NCBI RefSeq assembly: GCF_902459465.1
Contig: NC_047081.1
Coordinates: 10,197,883-10,261,882 of the forward strand
Direction of reading: 5' to 3'
DNA length: 64,000 nt
DNA from: Asterias rubens
Lineage: Eukaryota > Echinodermata > Asteroidea > Forcipulatida > Asteriidae
Shown here: piece by piece, positions 23,501-32,095 of the stretch
Numbering within the stretch: the first letter of the stretch is position 1
Layout: each line of letters opens with the position of its first letter
Translations under genes and position numbers: made by a program
Notes under the pieces: model-generated
Told to the model about the DNA's origin: nothing
The model's input: only the letters and a program-made list of their open reading frames with translations
Databases searched by the model: none

Positions 23501-26500
23501 CTCAGCTTGGGCTCCAGTCCTAACTTGGGCTCCGTTATCAATTTTTTCAAAAGTCAAATGAGGCCCAGAGACTCAGCCAATGTCTTGGAAAAGCCCTAGA
23601 TGTAACTGGAATGTGATATGCAAGGCTCCTTGGCCAAATTTCAAAAAGCCTGTAAGCACAAAAACTTGCTAAACACAGAATGTTATGCTTAGCAGAATCA
23701 GGTTACCAGCACTATGGTTGCTGGTGCGCAAATCAATTTTTGCTCAGCAGTATTGTCTGCTTAACAGCTTTATGAAGATAGGCCCTGATAACTTCTGGGG
23801 CCCCCGCCCTTACAGTATGACAGTCACTATTCTCCAGTCATCAATGCCTTGTATAGTGAAGTACACATCACAAGTGGAAACCCCCACCCCCCAAAAATAC
23901 AATTATAAAATGTTCTGCTTCCATTTGTGGCGATAACTTGCTAACAGGAAAGCAGAACCCCAAAGTTAAGCACTCTCTTGCAAAATGACTTAACTAGCAA
24001 TCTATAAGAAGCTGTAATGAAATTGACAGTATTGGGTTTGTTTCCCACGGTTTGTAATGCCATTTCTGAATTCACAGGTGTGGCTAAGGCTTTGGCCGTT
24101 GCTAAGGGTGTTGCTGTGGCTATTGCTATGCTTTGGTGCTTGCTCACATGGAGTGCATTTTGGCGACCCCAACCAAGCCCAACCGAATCAATAAGCCGGT
24201 TACCAGTTGAACAGCGTCATCCCCGCGGTTCAACTGAACACACAAAAAACGCTCAACTGATGACCATGGTTTCTGGTTGGGGTCGCCAAAACGCACTCAT
24301 GCTAAGTACGTCACAGCCACAGTCGCTATATCAGACACAGCCTTTGTTACAAACTGACTTACTTGGTTAGGTGATTAGGCTGCAGAAGCTTCTCTGTGAA
24401 CACGACACCACCTGAACACCCGAAAACACAACCCAAGATGTTAATCACTTAAAAGTGCCCCATCGTTGAATTGTTACCAACGTATGCTAATTTATTAGCA
24501 AAATTATCACCACAATAAAAGTCACCTGTGAAAGTTTCACTTTGAATCAGCGCCCACTTGCTGAGAAAAAAAACCAGCCAAAACTTTCTCTGTATTTTCA
24601 TCCATAGTGTCAAATCCTTCCATATTTAGCGAGGTGACAATGTATCAACTACATCTCTGGCCATATTGAGGGCAGTGTTTAAACAGATACCATTGAAATT
24701 TCTAGAAGTCGCCTAATCAACGGGGACATCCGGCCAAATAATTTTATAGGATGCTTACAAGTTTGATCCAATCTTTAAGCTATTTTGTACAAATGTTTTG
24801 TTACGCAGAGTGTCCATTTTCAAGAAACTCAACACAAATTTGACTAAATTTACACAAAAAAAATTAAAATTTCTCTCACCCTCTCCGTTCACGTAGGCAC
24901 AAATTTCTTTGTCCGTCTTTTGTTTAACCGTTCCATGCCTGCAAAAAGAAAAATTAATTGGTTAAATATCAGAAAACAAATTCAGGATGGGATAACTCCT
25001 GTACCAGTAAAACTTTTCAAGGCATTCATTTATTTTTAGAAATGATCAAGGCCTGATTTTTATAATTCTGCTTACTGCCGAACTCTGCGCTTACAATCAC
25101 CATTCTCTGATTACTGTGCTAGCTGTGTAAGCGAAGAATGCCTAGTAACGCTGTGTTTGCAAGCGCACAAGCAATAATTTTCTGCTAGCCCACTTGATTT
25201 AAGGGAGGAATACCCTGCTTCCGTAAGCGCACATACTCTCCTTACGATAAGCAGAGCCCCGCTCTCACTTCTGCACATTTTGAAATCAACAAACGCCATG
25301 CCAGTCCATTCTCTGATGTATTTTTTGCACCTTTTTCTTCCGTCTATAAATCATTGAACAAATTAAGATATTTGCTAGGTTTATGTACCATTTGACAGGA
25401 GGCATTTGGGGTAGAAACGGCCGCACACCGGTAATGCATTCAAACAGCACTGTGCCCAACGTCCAGTAATCTACTGTTAGGGTGTACTTCTGTGATGCAT
25501 AGAGCTCTGGGGCCTGAAGAAAAAGAAACAAAAGCAGAACAAAGAATAGTGAGTGAGCTTAAGTGATGAATTCATAGTCATTATGCTCGCAATTGTCTTT
25601 CTAACACCTAACACTCTTGTGTTAGAAACACTCTTGCAAACAAGATTGGTTTAAAGGCAGTGGACACTACTGGTAATTACTCAAAACAATTATTAGCATA
25701 AAACCTCACTTGGTAATAAGTAATGGGGAGAGGTTGATAGCATAAAACATTGTGAGAAACGGCTCCCTCTGAAGTAACTTAGTTTTCGAGAAAGAAGTAA
25801 TTTTCCACGAATTTGATTTCGAGACCTCAGATTTAGAATTTGAGGTCTCGAAATCAAGCATCTGAAAGCACACAACTTCGTGTGAGATGGGTGTTTTTTC
25901 TTTCATCATTATCTCGCAACTTCGACGACCAATTGAGCTCAAATTTTCACAAGTTTGTTCTTTTATCTGATGTTGAGATACACCAAGTGAGAAGACTGGT
26001 CTTTGACAATTACCAATAGTGTCTAGTGTTTTTTAAACCCTTAATAGACCATAGCAGCCACAAACAGCTTGCACCTAAATGCCCGATCAAAACATTTTCG
26101 GGCCCGACACCAAAACTGCTGGCCTAAGTCCTGTTGTCCAGTCTAGAATTCAAGCCCTGGAGTGGATTTCACAAAGGTAGTCCTAACTTAGGACTAGTCC
26201 TAGGAAATGCTAAGAGATAGGACCAGTTACTCATCCTAACTTAGGACTGGTCCTATCTCTTAGCATTGCCTAGGACTAGTCCTAAGTTGGGACTACCTTT
26301 GAGAAGTCCACCCCTGAACTCTTTAAAGTATACAAATGACCAAATAATGACAAATGAGATCAATCTTCTCTAGGGCTTTTTCAAAAAGAAATGTTTCACC
26401 GTTTTTTGTCTTTCTTATTTTGGTCTTGTAACATAATTTATTGTCCAGTAAATAGTCTGAGCTACAAGCCCTACCCCCCCACCCCACCCCAAATGACAGC

Positions 26501-29500
26501 CCTACAACTCACCAGATATTGAAGGGTACCCACAAAGGTACTGGCTACACTGCCTTGGTCCAAGTCCTTAGCGTAACCCAAGTCAATCAACTTGTAAATG
26601 ATCTAAGAACCAAACAGATATTAGAACCGATAGTGAGAGATTGTGGAACTCTTGTCTTAATTGGACATTTCCATAGAGTTATATATAAGAACTAGAGGGC
26701 GCACTGGTGATGCTTCTTGCACAAACGCGACGGGACCGCAACGAGACACGCGCGCCATTATGTACGCGCGTTGAATACGAAGTACACAATAGAGTTTGTG
26801 TTTATTGAACGCTGACGCGATGCTGTTTTGTCAACTTACAAAATGGCCACACAAACACACGCTAATGCCTGTTTGTTCAACTCAGAAAATGGCCGCCTGC
26901 GCGCATGCTGGGGCACGAATATAGGCCAGTGCACCCTCTAGTTCTTATATATAACTCTATGGACATTTCCCATAATTAGGGTTAGGTTATGGTTTTGACT
27001 TGGGTGGCATATTCTTGATTGTTAATACATAGTTCAACCTGAGTGAGGCTTAGATAGCCTAGCTGGTAGGGAGCTGGCACGGCTAATATCACTACCTGCG
27101 TCTTGTTTGTTCTATGTCACGCGCCAAGTTTGCTTGAAGAAAAATACGTTATCGCACGAGGACTCGTGGAAATAAGGAAAATATAGCGCGTCGGATGTTG
27201 GATATGGGATGCAGAAGCGCTATATTTTTCCGTTTTCCACTCGTGCTTGTGTGATAACTTATATAATTTGAGCTTGAATCCAGTGAACTAAACCGCTTGG
27301 CCTCAACACTCCATAAACTCTTTAGATTTATAAATATATTTGTTAATCTGACCTGTCCATTCTCGTTTTCTTGGAGTACAATGTTTTCCGGTTTGAGATC
27401 CCGATGGATGATTCGATTCGAGTGGAGGTACTCTACGCCGCTGCAGACATGCTTGGCAATATCAAGCACCTGATCCTGCGCAAGACCACAAGAGTTTTCT
27501 GGTCTGCTCAGCACCTAAACAAAATATAAGAATATGGAAAGGTTGAGCTAAACTGAGCTGGCAGTGAACACGCTAGTGCTTTGGACCCACTACTCAGAGT
27601 CACTGTTCCCATGGGAGACCACAAACCACCTATGTGGACACGATGTGCCGCGACTCTGGCCTGCGACGGGGGGAGCTGCATACAGCAATGGAGGACCAAC
27701 TATTTGGAGGGCCATCATCCGATGCTCCGCATCGACTGAATGAATGAATAAATGAAATACCATGTAATGATAATCGCTAAATGAGTTGGGGAGATTCTGA
27801 AAAGAACTGTTGGTTCCAACTCAACGTTTAGATCAATATGCTCTGGATAATTGTCTTCTGGAGAGAGCTGGACTGCGACTCTGATGCTGCATGCTGCTTA
27901 AGTACTGATGATGCTGATTAGCTTAGTGGTGCACAAAAGAGAAAGAGCATACAGTGTTACGACTGCTTTTAAGGCACTGGACACCTTTGGTAATTGTCAA
28001 AGACCAGTATTCTCACTTGGTGTATCTCAACATATGCATAACATAACAAATCAGTGAAAATTTGGACTTGATTGGTCATCGAAGTTGCAAGAGAATAATG
28101 AAAGAAAAAACACCCTAGTTACAAACATTTCTGTGTTTTCAGATGCCTAATTAAAGGCTTCAGGCCTGAAGTCTTTTATTATTTGAGTGAGAAATTACCT
28201 CTTTCGCAAAAACCATTACCTCAGAGGGAGCGGTTTCTCACAATACTTTTTACTATCAACAGCTCTCTATTGCTCTTTATTTTGGGGCACTACTTCTATG
28301 AGGAAGCATTTAAATTTGTACTGGCATTTTCAAAGGGCACCTCAGCAAAAGCTGCGGGTGCCGTGGGTTATTTTGATTAGCGTGTACCTTTCGAAGGTCT
28401 CCCTTTCTGCAGTGCTCCATTCCCAATAGGGGGAGCTCCCCCTCGATGCTCGTGTCAAACGGAACCTTTTTGGCCTTGACGATGTGGTCGTGGTCGAGGC
28501 GTTCCATTATGTCAACCTCCATCGTCCAACGTTTCCGATTCTTAGGGTCGAGATTTACTCTGCATTGCTTGACAGCCAGGGTTTCTTTGCTCTCCTGGGT
28601 TGAACGAAAATAGGACGATCAAAACAACATCGTTTTATCACACCTGGAGGATAGACGGCCTTATACTCAGCATAATACTACAATTTGCTTTGGAGAGCGG
28701 TCCGGTCCGGTTGTGATCTTGCGCTCCTGCTTCAAGCGAATTGTATTCTTCACTATGTCACAGTCGCATCATTTATGAAGACTTACACAAAATTTCCCAA
28801 ATATGAAAGAAAAACTTTAGCTTCTAGGCACTCTACCTAAAATATAACACTTGCAAAAGATTTAAACCTTTCAAAGACTCTCTCGTCTGGGCATGTTCTT
28901 AACACTTGACTGGCGTAGAATGGGAGACTTTCTGGGACGATAGAGGGCAGCAGACTTACCGGGTAAATCCACTGTTCTCAGAATTATGCGCATGTTCAGA
29001 ACTACGTAAACAATGGAAATTTACCCGGTATGTCTGCTGCCGCCTAGCGTTGGAAAGTCTCCTATTGTCTTGTAAAAACGGCTGGGGGCTTACAGAAGTT
29101 GGCTGTCATACTTTTCTGCATTAGACAGACTTACGGCGAATGTTTATAATGCCTCGAACAACTGACAGACTTAAAGCTGACTACCAGCCAACTCAATGTG
29201 TACAGCGCCCAATTTCATAGAGCTGCTAAGCAAAAAAAATTTGCTTAGCATGAAATTTCTTCCTTGTTAAACACAGGTTTACCAACCAAATTTACATTTG
29301 TTGCATAATGCTTGTTACTGGTGTTCAGCTGTTGTTTGCTTATCCTGAAAATCACATGGACATTTGGCTGGTAATCCTATTTTTTATCAAGGAAGAAATT
29401 TCATGCTAAGCAAATTTTTGTGCTCAGCAGCTCTATGAATTTGGGCCCTGTTGTGGTTGTTTACAAGTGTTCTAAAGAACCAGACAAAGACAACTTGTGG

Positions 29501-29642
29501 ATTATGTATTTCATGGATTAGTTTTTACCTTGTGTTCCCAAAGTGTGACCATACCAAATCCGCCCTGTCCGAGAGTTCCTTGAAGCATCCAATCACCTCT
29601 CTCCTTCACAGCAAGGTTACCCCCGATGCTCTCGGAAGCCAT
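14524..29642 (-). CDS. IKBKB: IkappaB kinase, IKK-alpha/beta type (single invertebrate orthologue)
   Basis: Serine/threonine kinase that phosphorylates IkappaB to release NF-kappaB. Twenty exons join in phase to 762 codons (human IKKs 745-756): 29529-29642, 28388-28594, 27353-27514, 26513-26602, 25389-25513, 24880-24938, 24363-24411, 23265-23400, 22340-22531, 21226-21319, 20419-20542, 19418-19569, 18757-18821, 18515-18618, 18187-18233, 17858-17966, 17231-17384, 15774-15967, 15047-15141, 14524-14540. Kinase motifs: GQGGFG loop, Lys47 (LAVKQCR), HRDLKPEN (Asp146), DLG (Asp168), activation loop [15 protein letters not shown] ubiquitin-like domain starts near 315, followed by a helical scaffold/dimerisation region (about 400-670) and a Ser-rich linker. 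The C terminus has [11 protein letters not shown] where human has the NEMO-binding LDWSWLQTEE. The last 17-nt exon (VANTS, stop) is least certain. The exon with ATG has an acceptor at 29650, so a 5' noncoding exon lies upstream. The gene could be called CHUK or IKBKB; it probably predates their split. Confidence 0.95.
16139..16502 (+). repeat. Family A MITE in an IKK intron
   Basis: AATGGACATTTTTGGTAATTG at the left and ACCAATAGTATCCACTGCC at the right, with the shared internal blocks. Lies between the exons at 15.77-15.97 and 17.23-17.38 kb. Confidence 0.85.
16941..17205 (-). repeat. SINE body with (ATT)n tail, minus strand
   Basis: The (AATAAT)n tract at 16946-16966 begins the element on the + strand. 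GCACATGTCCGTCACCCAG and GGGGCGAACCCCTTCTCTTT match, in reverse, the SINE at 22.88-23.25 kb. Confidence 0.65.
17440..17720 (-). repeat. Family A MITE, partial, in an IKK intron
   Basis: Contains TTGGTAACAAGAAATGGAGG, GAGAAATGGCTCCCTCAGAA, and the terminus ACCAAAGGTGTCCAGTGTCT. Part of the centre is deleted. Confidence 0.75.
18989..19243. repeat. Inverted-repeat MITE (TTACCAGATAAAGG...CTGGTAA)
   Basis: Left end TTACCAGATAAAGGTTACCT plus ATTACCAGCCAAAAT; right end ATTTTGGCTGGTAATCTTTT plus TCTGGTAA. TACCGGTTTTGACTGGTATC / GATACCAGTCACAAATAGTC form inner arms. Located in an IKK intron. Confidence 0.65.
21451..21700. repeat. Family B foldback MITE in an IKK intron
   Basis: AGGGCCCAATTTCATAGAGC at the left and CTATAAAATTGGGCCCTGG at the right, with internal CTTGATAAAAACAGGATTAC / GTAATCCTGTTTTTTCCAAG arms. 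Confidence 0.88.
21930..22330 (+). pseudogene. Degenerate LINE reverse-transcriptase fragment (CR1/L2-like C-terminus)
   Basis: The + frame from 21947 reads [15 protein letters not shown], then [19 protein letters not shown], ending with [12 protein letters not shown]. These match the pattern LRNIAKIRKFL / [19 protein letters not shown] / ITPVLKELHWLPV known from the C-terminal part of CR1/L2-type reverse transcriptases. The catalytic motif region is absent, and the frame ends shortly after HWLLIFH, so this is a dead fragment. It lies in an IKK intron on the strand opposite to the gene. Confidence 0.75.
22880..23248 (+). repeat. SINE (GGGACGTAAAGCCGTTGGTC body) in an IKK intron
   Basis: Landmarks: CCTTAAGCAAGACACTTAGC, CTTCGGATGGGACGTAAAGC, AGAGAAGGGGTTCGCCCCGG, and a TATAATACTTTGATATTATT tail typical of non-LTR 3' ends. 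Related copies at 16.94-17.2 and 58.37-58.62 kb are in reverse orientation. Confidence 0.7.
24143..24303. repeat. Inverted-repeat MITE (TTTTGGCGACCCCAACC)
   Basis: The left arm ATGGAGTGCATTTTGGCGAC continues with CCCAACC. It is mirrored by the right arm GGTTGGGGTCGCCAAAACGC, which continues with ACTCAT. An inner pair GTTGAAC / GTTCAAC surrounds CATCCCCGCG. Located in an IKK intron. Confidence 0.75.
25653..26035 (-). repeat. Family A MITE, complete, in an IKK intron
   Basis: AAAGGCAGTGGACACTACTGG at the left and ACCAATAGTGTCTAGTGT at the right, with the internal TTTCGAGACCTCAGA / TTTGAGGTCTCGAAATC palindrome intact. Confidence 0.88.
26161..26315. repeat. Family C palindromic MITE (GGTAGTCCTAACTTAGGACT)
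   Basis: The arms GTGGATTTCACAAAGGTAGT and CTACCTTTGAGAAGTCCACC are inverted. The interior is almost entirely TCCTAACTTAGGA / CCTAGGACTAGTCC palindromes. A second copy is at 57.22-57.38 kb. Confidence 0.85.
26673..26960. mobile_element. 288-bp MITE with about 35-bp TIRs and a 10-bp target duplication
   Basis: The left end ATAGAGTTATATATAAGAAC plus TAGAGGGCGCACTGG mirrors the right end CCAGTGCACCCTCTAGTTCT plus TATATATAACTCTAT. The flanks are identical: GGACATTTCC at 26663-26672 and 26961-26970. It lies between IKK exons 3 and 4. Duplication length and TIR size fit a Mutator- or hAT-like non-autonomous element, though the class is inferred. Confidence 0.88.
27052..27303. repeat. Two tRNA-like fragments flanking a hairpin element, in an IKK intron
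   Basis: TAGCCTAGCTGGTAGGGAGC (about 27063-27082, +) looks like a tRNA box A. GGCCAAGCGGTTTAGTTCAC on the minus strand (about 27283-27302) resembles a Leu/Ser-type box A. Between them, 27148-27256 is an inverted repeat: TTATCGCACGAGGACTCGTG plus GAAA against TTTTCCACTCGTGC...GTGATAA, with an inner TATAGCGC / GCGCTATA pair. SINE identity is tentative. Confidence 0.5.
27970..28275 (+). repeat. Family A MITE, right end missing, in an IKK intron
   Basis: Starts AAGGCACTGGACACCTTTGG and runs to CTATCAACAGCTCTCTATTG, then stops before the usual ACCAATAGTGTCC terminus. Confidence 0.78.
28920..29064. repeat. Family F MITE in IKK intron 1
   Basis: GGGAGACTTTC...GGCAGCAGACTTACCGGGTA at the left mirrors TACCCGGTATGTCTGCTGCC...GGAAAGTCTCC at the right. 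Same family as 13.52-13.65 kb. Confidence 0.8.
29204..29450. repeat. Family B foldback MITE in IKK intron 1
   Basis: AGCGCCCAATTTCATAGAGC at the left and CTCTATGAATTTGGGCCCTG at the right, with the usual inverted CTTCCTTGTTAAACACAG / TTTTTTATCAAGGAAGAAAT blocks. Confidence 0.88.
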
Positions 29643-30160
29643 TTTGAATCTAGAAAAAAACAAGTAAAGGTTGTTTTATGATGCGGATAAGATTGATTGG
29701 CGCTTACAACTCAATAGACACAGTGCACACAGTGTAGTGAAGGTCTTCACGAGACGCCCGCCCTCTGTTGTCTATTGTTGGTACGTGCTAAATCTACCCG
29801 TATCATAATGGACTGGTCGAAACATGGTTTTTAAGCCGAGATGGTGTCTGACCGCTCGACGTGTAAGTTCGGGTTTTTTCTGGTTAAAATTAAATTTCAG
29901 ACTTTTCGTGAGGTTTTGCCATTATATTTCTGTTTTATAAAGCACACATAGTTCTAATAAGCCTTTGGTTTATTTGCTGTTTTTGAGGTATTTGAAACTT
30001 GTTGTCGGCGTGTTGTCGGCACTCTGGACTTAATGTCAGCGTTGTCTGCTTCTTGTCGACTTTTAGTAGGGCAAGGACCCAAAATAGGTCCACAACTTTA
30101 CAAGTTTTACTCAACTCAAGTCAGTCAAAATGAATCATAAGTTTTATGGCGAAAAGCAAC

Positions 30161-31001
30161 GTTGGGCGCTATCGGTCAATCTGCGCGATCAACCGATCGC
30201 GCTGCGCTATCGACCGATCGCGCTGCGCTATTGAAATATCTATTGGTCGCGCAACAATCGGTACATCGCGCAACAATCGGTCGATCGCGCAACAATCGGT
30301 CGATCGTGCAACATTCGGCAACGAACATGCGCGATCAACCGATCATGCGGGATTGGCTCGACGCGATCGGCCGAATGTGCAGGAATGTTTTTGCGCGATC
30401 GGCCGATTGTGCAGGAATGGTTTTGCGCGATCGGTCGATTGTGCAGGAATGGTTTTGCGCGATCGGCCGATTGTGCAGGAATTGTTTTGCGTGATCGGCC
30501 ATTCACGGGTCGAATTCACAAAGATGTAAGATTGATCGTAACTGCAAATCAATAGTAGTTGCTAACTAAAGTGTGACGTCACAATATAAATCGCTATGGT
30601 GATACTGAAAATTTGTCTTGCAATGAATTTTCTTGCTTTGAGAAATTGCCCCCAGGAATGGTTTACCTGCACGATCGGCCGATCGCGAAACCCATTCCTG
30701 CACGATCGGTAGATCGCGCAAAACTTTTCCTGCACGATCGGTTGATCGCACAAACACATTCCTGCCTGATCGGCAGATCGTGCAAAGCCTTTCCTGCGCG
30801 ATCGGCTGATAACGGGAAAAAATACTTGTACCGCAATCGGTCAATCGCGCAAAGATGTTCATTGCGCGATCGACCGATTGATGCGCGATCGACCGATTGT
30901 TGCACGATCAACCGATTGCTGCGCGCCCAATTGATCTTAATTGATCTTTCAATAGCGCAGCGCGATCGGTTGATCCCGCAGATTGACCGATCGGGCCTAA
31001 C
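30161..31001. mobile_element. 841-bp foldback element made of inverted arrays of 32-bp units, with a 6-bp target duplication
   Basis: The left arm contains 19-bp units (GCGCAACAATCGGTCGATC) then four 32-bp units whose GCAGGAAT starts at 30379, 30411, 30443 and 30475. The right arm carries the same type of unit in reverse, with CCTGC at 30666, 30697, 30729, 30761 and 30793, then CGACCGATTG units. Termini are inverted: GTTGGGCGCTATCGGTCAAT (left) and GTTAGGCCCGATCGGTCAAT (reverse complement of the right end). AGCAAC flanks both sides (30155-30160 and 31002-31007). The central 160 bp (about 30505-30665) is unique AT-rich sequence. Many frames stay open only because the units lack stops. It lies between IKK and NUDT13. 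Confidence 0.85.
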
Positions 31002-31007
31002 AGCAAC

Positions 31008-31960
31008 ATATCAAGAGAGGGCGCTGTTGAACCCCCACAAGCGTTGCGTGCACGAGTCGTATAAACTGCATAGAAACCGATAAACTGCATAGATACCCAT
31101 ATTCCTTCCCACAATGCATTGCGGTTCTGAATCGCGATAAACCTTATGTGAATGAAATAGTTCTGGTCAAATTTTGCCTCTTTTCACACCGGAAGGTTGT
31201 CCAAGAATGGGGTATAAATAAATAGAGAGTGAACAAGAATAAGGACTTTCCTTTCGGGAAGATCATCATACATTCCTAGGTACCTAAACAAACGAACAAA
31301 CATTGATTGGACTAACATCTGACATCTCTGACTTCAGACTTGAGCATGTTGAACGTACATGGAGAAAAGTCAAAAATACACCCCCAGTTTCATTTCCAGT
31401 TTCAAGAATGACAAGTAACAACGTAGGTTTCAAAATTGAATCAACGTCCCTTACCTTATCTCCAACAACCGGTCCGGGTCCAAATTAATCTAACATTCTG
31501 TCAAATTACGACGAGTTTCCAAGAAAAATACTCCTTGTATTTTATGTTTGCAACATTTATGAGCCGTTACACACACACATGCAGCATGCAGTGAAGTACA
31601 TAAGTACACAGGCACACTATTTAGGCAATATAACCGGGGTTTTCCAAGATGTCATTGGCTCCCCGCCCTCTGTCTGATAATTATGTACTCTTCAGGTTGT
31701 CAGTGCGATGGGAACCAGGGACAAAATAATATTCCGCGAACTTCCTGGGTTTTCTGTTTACGATTACGATGTTCTAAAAATAGATTAAAACAGTTGCATA
31801 AATATTAAGTACATTTGCATAAATATTAAGTACATTTATTACATATTTAGTAAAATAAATATATTTTTAATGTTAAAAAAAATAATTTAAACTATTCAAT
31901 TTTTATATGTGTATATTTTTATACATTTTGTTTGTATTTAAAAAAAATATTACTTTTATA
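31008..31960. promoter_or_regulatory. Spacer between the IKK and NUDT13 5' ends
   Basis: No coding sequence. A minus-strand splice-donor-like GTAAGG at 31448-31453 could end an IKK 5' noncoding exon, but this is weak. A direct repeat CATAAATATTAAGTACATTT occurs twice at about 31797-31837. Confidence 0.3.
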
Positions 31961-31962
31961 AG

Positions 31963-31974
31963 CAAGATGGCGGC
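31963..31974 (+). promoter_or_regulatory. YY1-type motif in the NUDT13 leader/promoter
   Basis: CAAGATGGCGGC, a full match to the known YY1 consensus, lies 122 nt before the NUDT13 start codon and probably marks the transcription start region. Confidence 0.55.
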
Positions 31975-32095
31975 GCCCATGTAGTTTTTCTCTTCACCAT
32001 ACGGTGTGCACAAACTTTTTGTACGGGTTTTCGTTGATTACATAACTTTCTCCCATTGAAATTTATGTATTTCCATTACTTGAGAAGACTTTAAG

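Noticed and set aside
30161-31001. CRISPR-like array
   Set aside because: Regular 32-bp spacing looks array-like, but the units are contiguous with no unique spacers, and the DNA is from an intron-rich animal genome.
30146-31083. Long overlapping open frames on both strands at 30.1-31.1 kb (up to 156 codons)
   Set aside because: They translate the 32-bp units in several frames (repeats of DRPI/RSCRN-type peptides). There are no splice signals or domain features, and openness follows from the stop-poor unit.
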